DNA from: Zoogloeaceae bacterium
GTDB lineage: Bacteria; Pseudomonadota; Gammaproteobacteria; Burkholderiales; Rhodocyclaceae
Length of the DNA stretch: 5,485 bases
Assembly (NCBI GenBank): GCA_031273145.1
Contig: JAISSL010000294.1
Coordinates: 1-5,485 of the forward strand
Direction: 5' to 3'
Both the position numbers and the translations under genes were made by a program. Numbering within the stretch: the stretch's first letter is position 1; each line of letters starts with the position of its first letter. Shown in pieces: positions 1-4,955 of the stretch. Under the pieces are notes generated by a model. The model saw nothing but the letters and a program-made list of their open reading frames with translations. It was not told the DNA's origin and made no database searches.

Positions 1-147
1 CACGTCAACAAGACTTCGCGGGATCAGTTCGAGATTCGCACCCACCTGCGCCTGATGGACATTGTTGACCCGACCGAAAAGACGGTAGATGCCCTGATGA
101 AACTCGACCTGCCCGCCGGCGTGGACGTGGAAATCAAGCTGCAATAA
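1..147 (+). CDS. rpsJ: 30S ribosomal protein S10, C-terminal half (partial, 5' end outside window)
   Basis: The frame is open from base 1 to the TAA at 145-147 and encodes the last 48 residues of S10, a protein of about 103 residues. The sequence starts [15 protein letters not shown], continues with [18 protein letters not shown] and ends [12 protein letters not shown], which is the conserved S10 C-terminus and is closest to betaproteobacterial versions as I remember them. S10 sits in the head of the 30S subunit and, with NusB, also takes part in transcription antitermination. In many Betaproteobacteria rpsJ closes the tuf-containing str operon, with rplC following. Here a strong terminator and unrelated genes follow instead, so rpsJ is the last gene of its transcript in this window. 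Identity is secure; the start is not visible. Confidence 0.97.
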   Translation, partial: HVNKTSRDQFEIRTHLRLMDIVDPTEKTVDALMKLDLPAGVDVEIKLQ

Positions 148-167
148 GGACGCCTCTATTCCTTTTG

Positions 168-214
168 CATCCCATCAGGCAGTCCTGTTCCGGGCTGCCT
201 GTTTTTATGGGATG
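168..214 (+). terminator. Rho-independent terminator after rpsJ, with an extra outer stem
   Basis: The inner hairpin pairs 176-185 (CAGGCAGTCC) with 192-201 (GGGCTGCCTG), with one G-U pair and a 6-base loop, and is followed directly by TTTTT at 202-206. This is a classical intrinsic terminator 28 bases after the rpsJ stop. An additional outer arm, CATCCCAT at 168-175, is fully complementary to ATGGGATG at 207-214, so the U-tract would form a 5-base bulge inside an 18-bp stem. The outer pairing could only form in RNA that reads through. Confidence 0.88.
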
Positions 215-248
215 TCGTTTTTCAGCCTCATAATGTTGAAAGAAAAGC

Positions 249-1184
249 ATGTACGATAGTACCGCAGGCTTTGTTGTAGTCCCAATCATGGCGCTACTGT
301 ACGCTTTTATCATTGCAGCATTGGCGATGCCGCCTCTGCTGATGCTTCTTATTGCCAGGCACAAGAGGTGGCACGGGATAGTACGCATCATCTTGCTGTT
401 GCTGGTTGCGTGGGGCTATACGTTCTGGATTGCCATTCCGTTCTACCAAGCATATGACTATGAAAAGAAAACGGAGGCGGCGCAAGCGAAGGGTAAAGCA
501 GAAATCGCGGCTCACGAAAAGGAAGACTACGCCTACTTCCAGAAGAAATGCGCCGAGGACAGCGGACGCTTCATCTACAAGACTGTAACGGAGCCGCAGG
601 AAAGCGTGTACATGATGAAGCCGAGGAAAGAGGCAACGCCTCAGGAACTGGCTGACCAGTTCTGGATGGGTGATCCGTATGGGATGTGGTTGGGACAGTG
701 GAGTTTGCTCCAAAAGCAAAAAAACGCCGAAGGTGACGAACTTCCGATGTTTTCCTTTGTCGAAACTCATGACCTGGATCATCCAGATCAATTGTGGCGT
801 TACTACCTTCGCGGTTTTCGGGAACCGGAGGATGGCTCATGTCCCTACGATACAAGATCGTTTCGCTGCGAACCTGCTGAAAACATACAAAGCCGTTATG
901 GCATTACCTGGGACGACCTTTCTTCAAACGAAGACCGTCGTTATTGGGTTGCCAAGAGCCGCCTGCAAATTATTGACCTGCAAACGAAGGAAGTCATGGC
1001 GGAGCGGATTGGCTATGTCAGTGGCAAGCGTTACGCGAAGCAGCCGTGGGAAAGAGCCTACCCTGTTTGCCCCAAAAAGAAAATAAGAACAAGCTCGATT
1101 CATGACTGGTCAGCAGATGGGCGCTGGATTTGGTCTGTTCTGAACAATCTCCCGTTTGATGAAAGAGAACGCAGAGGACCGTGA
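249..1184 (+). CDS. Uncharacterised protein with two N-terminal membrane helices and a soluble cysteine-bearing domain
   Basis: This 311-residue protein has no function I can name. Residues about 8-36 and 44-67 are strongly hydrophobic, separated by the basic turn ARHKRWHG, and look like a membrane hairpin. A charged, probably helical linker follows (about 70-98, rich in K, E and A). The soluble part (about 99-300) begins with CAEDSGRFIYKTV and includes a VYMMKPR stretch, a Trp/Tyr-rich centre (YGITWDDLSS at 217-226, EDRRYWVAKSRL at 228-239), DLQTKEVMAERIGYVSG near 243-259, and cysteines C101, C198, C207 and C274. From memory such proteins occur as unnamed hypotheticals in Neisseriales and related Betaproteobacteria; I could not check this. 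The ATG at 249 was chosen because the first helix follows at once; the ribosome binding site is weak (GAAAGAAAAG at 238-247). The gene stands alone between the rpsJ terminator and the repeat block. Confidence 0.8.
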   Translation: MYDSTAGFVVVPIMALLYAFIIAALAMPPLLMLLIARHKRWHGIVRIILLLLVAWGYTFWIAIPFYQAYDYEKKTEAAQAKGKAEIAAHEKEDYAYFQKKCAEDSGRFIYKTVTEPQESVYMMKPRKEATPQELADQFWMGDPYGMWLGQWSLLQKQKNAEGDELPMFSFVETHDLDHPDQLWRYYLRGFREPEDGSCPYDTRSFRCEPAENIQSRYGITWDDLSSNEDRRYWVAKSRLQIIDLQTKEVMAERIGYVSGKRYAKQPWERAYPVCPKKKIRTSSIHDWSADGRWIWSVLNNLPFDERERRGP

Positions 1185-1235
1185 ATCAGGAAATGATGAA
1201 AACAGCACCATCTTCCAGCACTTTGCATTCCACCC

Positions 1236-1266
1236 CCGTCATTTCCACGTAGGCGGTAATTCAGTG
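1236..1266 (+). repeat. Degenerate dRS3-like unit
   Basis: CCGTCATTTCCACGTAGGCGG followed by TAATTCAGTG aligns with the intact unit at 1283-1314 but has lost symmetry in both arms. It is an eroded first member of the repeat cluster, in the same orientation as the second one. Confidence 0.6.
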
Positions 1267-1284
1267 CTTTTGCGTCTCCCCACC

Positions 1285-1402
1285 CGTCATTCCCGCGAAG
1301 GCGGGAATCCAGTATTTTTACACCGACATGGCACAGGGTTCATCATTCCCTTCATGCGAAAACCCTATGTCCTACTGGATTCCCGCCTTCGCGGGAATGA
1401 CG
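1285..1402. repeat. REPIN-like element: two dRS3-type palindromes as a perfect 30-bp inverted pair
   Basis: Bases 1285-1314 and 1373-1402 are exact reverse complements over 30 bp. Each contains a core palindrome, ATTCCCGC-GAAG-GCGGGAAT at 1289-1308 and its reverse complement at 1379-1398, matching the dRS3 consensus ATTCCC-N8-GGGAAT. The 58-bp spacer contributes further pairing, AGGGTT (1335-1340) with AACCCT (1361-1366) and ACAT (1327-1330) with ATGT (1367-1370). The whole could fold into a long hairpin of about 118 bases. The architecture (two short palindromes in opposite orientation around a short spacer) is that of REPINs or MITE-like elements mobilised in trans by RAYT transposases. No such gene is in the window. 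Confidence 0.8.
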
Positions 1403-1419
1403 GGGCGGGTGCTGTTACG

Positions 1420-1482
1420 CTGAATTCTCGCCTTCGCGGGAATGACGGAGTGGATTCCGCGACTTCGCGCGGAATGACTGAG
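1420..1482 (-). repeat. Two further dRS3-like units, head to tail
   Basis: A unit at 1420-1450 (core ATTCTCGCCTTCGCGGGAAT at 1424-1443, one base off the perfect palindrome) is followed by a variant at 1451-1482 with core ATTCCGCGACTTCGCGCGGAAT. Both share the GGAATGAC tail with the unit at 1373-1402 and have its orientation. The core starts lie 45 and 30 bp apart (1379, 1424, 1454), so local duplication as well as insertion has shaped the cluster. Confidence 0.75.
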
Positions 1483-1488
1483 TTTTGC

Positions 1489-1582
1489 GGGCGGCAGGTT
1501 GCCGCCCCTACGGACACTACACCACGCACTGAAAGAGGCATCACGCATTGATACGCCTGTAGGGGACGCAACCTGCGTCCCG
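1489..1582. repeat. Inverted pair of a second hairpin family (GTAGGGG-type)
   Basis: The first hairpin is GGGCGGCA (1489-1496), loop GGT, TGCCGCCC (1500-1507), followed by CTACG. The second is in the opposite orientation: GTAGG, then GGGACGCA (1563-1570), loop ACC, TGCGTCCC (1574-1581). Read in the same direction the two share GTAGGGG, the CAACCTGC centre and the CCC end. They differ at two stem positions that are compensated on the other arm. The pair, with its short spacer (about 1513-1557), again has REPIN geometry but belongs to a family unrelated to the ATTCCC repeats around it. Confidence 0.7.
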
Positions 1583-1590
1583 TTACAGGT

Positions 1591-1720
1591 CTGGATTCCC
1601 TCCTTCGCGGGAATGACGGAGTGGGTACGGTTACACTGGATTCTCGCCTTCTTCCCGCGCGCGCGAAAGTGACGGAGTGGGTGCTGTCGCCTTTTTCCCG
1701 CCTACGCGAAAATGAGCGGG
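1591..1720 (-). repeat. Three dRS3-like units in tandem, increasingly degenerate
   Basis: The first unit (1591-1622) has core ATTCCCTCCTTCGCGGGAAT. The second (1636-1680) begins ATTCTCGCCTTC but carries an extra 9 bases before GCGCGAAAGTGACGGAG. The third (about 1686-1720, core TTTCCCGCCTACGCGAAAAT) is eroded. The segments after each core (GACGGAGTGGGT, with GCTGT or ACGGTTACACTGG) are related to one another and to that after 1402. The array therefore has a basic period of 45 bp (1595 to 1640; 1640 to 1694 is 54, explained by the 9-base insert). Confidence 0.7.
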
Positions 1721-1758
1721 GAGAAGGCGGCAAGGGTTGGACTTTCCCATGACGCGCA

Positions 1759-1805
1759 TTGATAGACAATAACCCAACGAAAATATGAACCCGAACGCTT
1801 AAAAT
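1759..1805 (+). promoter_or_regulatory. Tentative promoter region for the MATE gene
   Basis: The repeat-free stretch before the MATE gene is AT-rich. It contains TAAAAT at 1800-1805, five of six matches to a -10 box and about 20 bases before the proposed start, but with no good -35 at the right distance. TTGATA at 1759-1764 resembles a -35 and could pair with the poor -10 candidate AAATAT at 1781-1786. Neither combination is convincing; the call rests mainly on position. Confidence 0.2.
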
Positions 1806-1826
1806 AGCCCTTCCCTTTTTTGATGC

Positions 1827-3254
1827 GTGTTTTCCTTGTCCTTTCTCAACGCCATTCCTTCGCTTTTCCCGCTTTCCCGGCGCATTGTGACGCTGGCCTG
1901 GCCGGTGCTGGTCGCGCAGTTGGCCTCTATCGGGATGGTGCTGCTCGATACCCTGATTGTAGGCCGCTATTCGACCACGCATCTGGCCGCGATAGCCCTG
2001 GGCGGCGGGATTTATGTGACCTTGATGCTGGGCATGGCCGGAGTCTTGCTGGCGCTAACGCCCATCATCGCCCAGAACTACGGCGCGGGACATATGGACA
2101 GAATCGGCGCGGACGCGCGCGATGGCTTTTGGCTTGCCGCAATACTCTCGGTCTCCGGCTTTGGGTTGCTTTCCTTCCCGCATTACTGGCTGGCTCTTGC
2201 CAATCTGGAACCGGAACTGGAAGCGGTGGCCGCAGACTACCTCTATCTGCTCGCCTTTTCCCTGCCTGCCGCTTTGGGGTATCGCGTATTCCACGCCACC
2301 GCCAACGCGCTGGGCTACCCGCTGCCGTTGATGTATATCGCGCTTACGGAAACCCTGCTGCACGCGCTTCTTGCCTTTATGCTGGTGGGCGGCCTGCCCG
2401 CGCTTTCCCTGCCCGCTCTGGGCGCGAACGGCGCGGCCATTTCGCAGATTATCGTCAATTGGCTGGCCTTCTTCATTGCCTGTTTTTTACTGGCGCGACA
2501 TCCGCGTTTTGCGTCCTTCGCCATTTTTTCGATTCCCCTTGCCCAACTGCGCCCGCGTCTGGCTGCCTTGAAGGCGCTGTTGCGCCTTGGCCTGCCGATG
2601 GGTTTATCCTACCTGATTGAAGTCAGCGCCTTTACCCTGATGGCGTTCTTCATCGCCCGACTGGGCGTAGCCGAAGTCAGCGGCTATCGCATTGCGGCCA
2701 ATTTTTCCGCGCTTACCTACATGCTGCCGCTTTCTTTGGCGACCGCAACCTCCGCGCTGGTAGCCCAGGCCGCCGGGGCAAGACAGGAACGGCTTGCCGT
2801 AGCCACCATCAGCGCCGGCCAAATGACCGGCATTCTCATCGCCATGACCGTTGCCTTGCTGCTCTATTTCTTTCGCTTTCCCCTCGTCCGTCTGGCGACG
2901 CCGGACGCGCAGGTAGTCGAAATCGCCGCCATGATGATTCTCTACATTGCGGCCTACCAGTTTTTCGACGCCATCCAGACGATAGCCGCCTTTTCCCTGC
3001 GCGCCTATAAAATCAGCTTCCTGCCGCTCTGCATCCACCTTTGCTGCTTTTGGGGACTGGGCATCGGCCTTGGCTTCTGGCTTGCGTTTTACGCGCCGAT
3101 ACCACAGGGTTCGGCAGGATTCTGGCAGGCTACCGTCCTCGCAACCATTGCGGCTTCTTTCTTTCTGGGCGGACTTTTGTTAATCGTGGTAAAAAGCCGC
3201 CTGCGGCAGAACATCGTAGCCTGCGCGACCACTCAGGAAAAATCTCATGAATGA
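1827..3254 (+). CDS. MATE family multidrug efflux antiporter, NorM type
   Basis: This 475-residue inner-membrane protein has the usual length and about twelve hydrophobic segments in two related halves. MATE transporters of the NorM branch export cationic drugs and dyes in exchange for Na+ or H+. The first segment contains LAWPVLVAQLASIGMVLLDT with D41. Helix 7 has GLSYLIEVSAF with E265, and a later helix has YQFFDAIQTIAAFSLR with D381. These match the conserved acidic residues of Neisseria NorM (D41, E261, D377 in my memory of that protein). GALGANGAAI-like loop residues near 197-205 and GFWQA near 431-435 also fit. The start is uncertain: GTG at 1827 is the first in-frame codon giving a normal N-terminus, there is no clear ribosome binding site, and an ATG at 1823-1825 is out of frame. 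The stop overlaps the next gene by 4 bases. GC content, judged by eye, is higher than in the two unknown genes on either side. The transported substrates cannot be told. Confidence 0.92.
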   Translation: MFSLSFLNAIPSLFPLSRRIVTLAWPVLVAQLASIGMVLLDTLIVGRYSTTHLAAIALGGGIYVTLMLGMAGVLLALTPIIAQNYGAGHMDRIGADARDGFWLAAILSVSGFGLLSFPHYWLALANLEPELEAVAADYLYLLAFSLPAALGYRVFHATANALGYPLPLMYIALTETLLHALLAFMLVGGLPALSLPALGANGAAISQIIVNWLAFFIACFLLARHPRFASFAIFSIPLAQLRPRLAALKALLRLGLPMGLSYLIEVSAFTLMAFFIARLGVAEVSGYRIAANFSALTYMLPLSLATATSALVAQAAGARQERLAVATISAGQMTGILIAMTVALLLYFFRFPLVRLATPDAQVVEIAAMMILYIAAYQFFDAIQTIAAFSLRAYKISFLPLCIHLCCFWGLGIGLGFWLAFYAPIPQGSAGFWQATVLATIAASFFLGGLLLIVVKSRLRQNIVACATTQEKSHE

Positions 3255-4042
3255 TAAATTTTTACCCTCATGCGGAGTTCGATGATGCCATGATTTTGCT
3301 ATGCTTACTCCTCGTCTCTGCTGTTGTGTGGATAGCACTGGCCTATCTGGTCTGGAAGGTTTGGCGTATCGTCCAAAAAAAAGCGGGAGCGAAGTGGGAG
3401 GATGTCGCCACAGTTGGCCTTTCGCTCGTTGGCATTTGCTTCGTGCTTCTGCTACTCCTGACCTTATGTATCCTTGCTGGACTGGCATACACCTATACTC
3501 GCAATTACTATGGATACTGTACTTGGGGTTCGCGACATGTCGGCCTGGTTCCGGTCGAGCAGGATGGCGTCATCCGGTCTTGTACTGATTCGCCACTTGC
3601 GAAAGAAAACCTGCGTGGGCGCCGTTTCACGACGGAAGAACGGCTTGATATTGCGATCAATCACTATCTGTGCGATCAAAGATATATGGATTCCCAGTTG
3701 ATAGCGAGGGCGGAAGGGATGAGAGGGGCATCACGAGATGATGTCGAGAAGCGGTTCACCCTGATTCCTTATGGCGGTAAAGACGAGTTTCTGCGGGAAA
3801 ATCCAGACTGCTGCCAACTCACCTGGCGCGGCTCGGAGGGACTTGAGTTCCCTGTCTGGGACAGCGGCGCACTCACTGGCGATGGACTCGTCAGCGGCGT
3901 TGGCAATGGCATGTTTGCTTTCAAACACAAGGTTCGCTATATGGATCAGCAAGGAACCCACAAGGAAATTGAGACTGTCAATGCCTATATCAAGGTCAAT
4001 AACTGTGGCTATCCAAGGAGCAAGGTAGATGGTTACTACTAA
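3251..4042 (+). CDS. Uncharacterised membrane-anchored protein, translationally overlapping the MATE gene
   Basis: This 263-residue protein is not recognised. Two hydrophobic stretches (about 13-39 and 55-80) are separated by a basic segment (KVWRIVQKKAGAKWED). A soluble domain follows, with seven cysteines between residues 90 and 252 (C90, C111, C141, C187, C188, C252 among the clearest). Notable motifs are ENPDCCQLTW at about 183-192 and VNNCGYP at about 249-255. From memory these resemble an unnamed family of hypothetical proteins in Neisseriales and neighbours; I cannot verify that. The ATG at 3251-3253 overlaps the MATE stop as ATGA, suggesting one transcript and coupled translation; AGGA at 3235-3238 is a rather distant ribosome binding site. 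An in-frame ATG at 3290, with GGAG at 3274-3277, is an alternative start that keeps both helices. Whether it aids the transporter is unknown. Base composition looks more AT-rich than the MATE gene. Confidence 0.8.
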   Translation: MINFYPHAEFDDAMILLCLLLVSAVVWIALAYLVWKVWRIVQKKAGAKWEDVATVGLSLVGICFVLLLLLTLCILAGLAYTYTRNYYGYCTWGSRHVGLVPVEQDGVIRSCTDSPLAKENLRGRRFTTEERLDIAINHYLCDQRYMDSQLIARAEGMRGASRDDVEKRFTLIPYGGKDEFLRENPDCCQLTWRGSEGLEFPVWDSGALTGDGLVSGVGNGMFAFKHKVRYMDQQGTHKEIETVNAYIKVNNCGYPRSKVDGYY

Positions 4043-4101
4043 ACAGGCTATTTCATAGCTCTGCAAACCAATGCAAAAAAACCAACCTCACACATTTTTT
4101 C

Positions 4102-4176
4102 AAGGAGAACAAGCATGACAACCAATATTCTCGTCGTCGGCGTGGGCGGACAAGGCGTCATGACGGCGGCGGAAAT
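4102..4176 (+). repeat. Direct repeat, left copy: iorB ribosome binding site and first codons
   Basis: These 75 bases match 4956-5030 with a single difference (G at 4113, A at 4967). They comprise the AAGGAGAAC ribosome binding site, the ATG at 4115 and 20 further codons of iorB plus two bases of codon 21. Offset between the copies is 854 bp. Similarity stops abruptly after 4176 and, apart from a short T-run, before 4102. Confidence 0.95.
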
Positions 4177-4210
4177 AGGAAAAATGACGATTTTTGCAAA
4201 ATCGTTCTGA
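4115..4210 (+). pseudogene. Truncated 5' fragment of iorB (31-codon stub)
   Basis: The reading frame starts MTTNILVVGVGGQGVMTAAE, identical to the intact iorB start including the GxGGQG motif. It leaves iorB sequence after 4176 and runs through ten unrelated codons (GKMTIFAKSF) to a TGA at 4208-4210. It keeps its own ribosome binding site (AGGAG at 4103-4107) and so may still be translated into a 31-residue peptide, but it lacks almost all of the enzyme. It is the remnant left where the higBA-carrying segment interrupts the gene. It could also act as a translated leader ahead of higB, whose start lies 40 bases after the stub's stop. Confidence 0.85.
4187..4205. repeat. Perfect short palindrome near the left junction of the insert
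   Basis: ACGATTTT (4187-4194), loop TGC, AAAATCGT (4198-4205) is an exact 8-bp inverted repeat that starts 10 bases after the end of the left direct repeat. It may be an operator, a recombination-associated hairpin or part of the higBA control region. It is not a typical terminator because no T-tract follows. Confidence 0.5.
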
Positions 4211-4221
4211 ATTCTCTTGCT

Positions 4222-4242
4222 TTTATCTCAAAATGAGATAAA
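4222..4242. promoter_or_regulatory. Likely HigA operator upstream of higB
   Basis: TTTATCTCA (4222-4230), spacer AAA, TGAGATAAA (4234-4242) is a perfect 9-bp inverted repeat ending 8 bases before the higB start. HigA-type antitoxins repress their own operon by binding such palindromes in or next to the promoter, and this is the best candidate site by symmetry and position. A ribosome binding site, AAGGA at 4245-4249, follows at once. I could not place a convincing -35/-10 pair. Confidence 0.6.
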
Positions 4243-4250
4243 TTAAGGAC

Positions 4251-4535
4251 ATGAAAATCATCAGCAATCGTCGCCTGCGTGAATTTGCCGAATGCTTCCC
4301 GGAAGCGAACACCGCCTTGCAGGCATGGCGCAAGGTCATCGAAAAATCCGGGTTCCCGCACTGGGGCGCGTTAAAAGCCGCCTTCCCCACTGTGGACAAG
4401 GTGGGCGACAAGATTGTTTTCAACATTGGCGGCAACAAGTTCAGGATTGCGGCGGGCATTTCATTTACCGCTCAAATCCTCTGGATCAAGGCCGTGTTAA
4501 CCCACGCAGAATATGACAAAGGAGCATGGAAATGA
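4251..4535 (+). CDS. higB: HigB family type II toxin (mRNA interferase)
   Basis: This 94-residue basic protein matches the HigB toxin family, close in layout to E. coli HigB (YgjN), a RelE-fold endoribonuclease that cleaves mRNA on the ribosome. Visible family features are the N-terminal helix with FAECFPEANTALQAW, the LKAAFPTVDKV stretch at about 41-51, the central strand motif IVFNIGGNKFRIAA (55-68) and the C-terminal TH-EYD motif (THAEYDKG, 84-91). Length is normal and no disruption is seen, so the toxin is probably functional. AAGGA at 4245-4249 supports the ATG at 4251. It is the first gene of a toxin-first operon, the order typical of higBA. It overlaps higA by 4 bases, and a palindromic operator candidate lies just upstream. 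The pair sits between duplicated iorB starts. Confidence 0.93.
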   Translation: MKIISNRRLREFAECFPEANTALQAWRKVIEKSGFPHWGALKAAFPTVDKVGDKIVFNIGGNKFRIAAGISFTAQILWIKAVLTHAEYDKGAWK

Positions 4536-4948
4536 GCGCAATTGCTACACAGAATGACATTGCCCAGGCATGGGGCGTGCTGCATCGCGCCCTGGGCTTG
4601 ACCGACCGCATCCATGACGAGGCGCAATATAAGCGGCTTGCGGATTTTGTCGAATCCCTTGCCGATAACTTGCCCGACGACAAAACAGAGCCGCTTTGGA
4701 GCCTGGTCGAAATTATCACCGATCAGATCAAGGCTTACGAAGAGCGCCATTACCCGACACCAGAAGCATCCGGGGGGGAGATGCTACGGTTTTTCATGGA
4801 ACAACACGGGTTGAAACAGTCCGACCTTGCGGAGATTGGCAGTCAGGGCGTAGTTTCCGAGGTTCTGGCGGGAAAGCGCGACCTGAACACGCGCCAGATT
4901 CGCGCATTAGCCGCGCGGTTCGGGGTGTCTCCCGCTGCTTTTATCTAA
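4532..4948 (+). CDS. higA: HigA family antitoxin with C-terminal helix-turn-helix
   Basis: With the start at 4532 the protein has 138 residues, the same as E. coli HigA (YgjM) as I recall it. HigA binds and neutralises HigB and represses the operon. The N-terminal part (about 1-75) is helical and acidic, the usual toxin-binding half. An Xre-type helix-turn-helix spans about 83-137: EMLRFFMEQHGLKQSDLAEI, GSQGVVSEVLAGKRDL, then a C-terminal ALAARFGVSPAAFI. An ATG at 4526 is in frame, but GGAG at 4521-4524 is only one base from it and seven from the ATG at 4532, so 4532 is preferred. That ATG overlaps the higB stop (ATGA), implying translational coupling. The gene is intact. The iorB start follows 20 bases after the stop, so iorB may be co-transcribed. 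Confidence 0.93.
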   Translation: MSAIATQNDIAQAWGVLHRALGLTDRIHDEAQYKRLADFVESLADNLPDDKTEPLWSLVEIITDQIKAYEERHYPTPEASGGEMLRFFMEQHGLKQSDLAEIGSQGVVSEVLAGKRDLNTRQIRALAARFGVSPAAFI

Positions 4949-4955
4949 ATTTTAG

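Larger units (their letters stand above)
1185..1826. other. Non-coding repeat-rich intergenic block
   Basis: This stretch of about 640 bases carries no credible gene. Frames open across it translate as strings such as SRLRGNDG and HSREGGNP, the well-known spurious translation of dRS3/REP-like palindromes. It contains at least seven recognisable, partly degenerate dRS3-like units (about 1236-1482 and 1591-1720). Between them lies a pair of hairpins of another family (1489-1582). About 100 bases without repeats precede the MATE gene. Stem-loops of this kind can end transcription from the upstream gene and can stabilise mRNA ends, but no effect can be demonstrated here. Confidence 0.85.
4177..4955 (+). 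mobile_element. Candidate inserted segment carrying higBA, flanked by the 75-bp direct repeats
   Basis: About 779 bp separate the two copies of the iorB start and consist almost entirely of the HigBA operon with its upstream palindromes. The simplest reading is that this segment was inserted after codon 21 of iorB with the gene's start duplicated, so that the intact gene is regenerated on the right. There is no transposase, integrase or convincing terminal inverted repeat, so this is a structural inference from the repeats and not recognition of a known element. A recombination or replication-slippage origin is equally possible. Confidence 0.55.

Noticed and set aside
176..203. Neisseriaceae DNA uptake sequence in the rpsJ terminator
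   Set aside because: GGGCTGCCTGTT resembles the AGGCTGCCTGAA dialect but has three mismatches, including the terminal AA, and no other copy is seen in the window.
1156..1551. Open frame of 131 codons across the repeats, + strand
   Set aside because: Its translation is the repeat itself (HSREGGNP, SRLRGNDG), a known artefact of dRS3/REP-like palindromes; it overlaps the end of the upstream gene and has no conserved features.
1236..1720. Possible CRISPR array
   Set aside because: The repeated units are palindromes in both orientations with irregular spacing, and the intervening sequences are related to each other instead of being unique spacers; no cas genes are present.
1365..1982. Open frame of 205 codons, - strand, over the repeats and the MATE start
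   Set aside because: It consists of repeat translation (PSFPRRRES) plus the antisense of the transporter.
1820..2620. Open frame of 266 codons, + strand, inside the MATE gene
   Set aside because: It is a shifted frame of GC-rich transporter sequence, rich in Arg, Ala and Gly, without membrane helices or motifs.
4047..4059. GCTAT-TTC-ATAGC hairpin after the 263-residue gene as a terminator
   Set aside because: The stem is only 5 bp, AT-rich, and has no T-tract behind it.
4218..4946. 11-bp direct repeat TGCTTTTATCT at 4218-4228 and 4936-4946 near both ends of the insert
   Set aside because: An 11-bp match is expected by chance in a window of this size, and the right copy lies within higA coding sequence and includes part of its stop codon.
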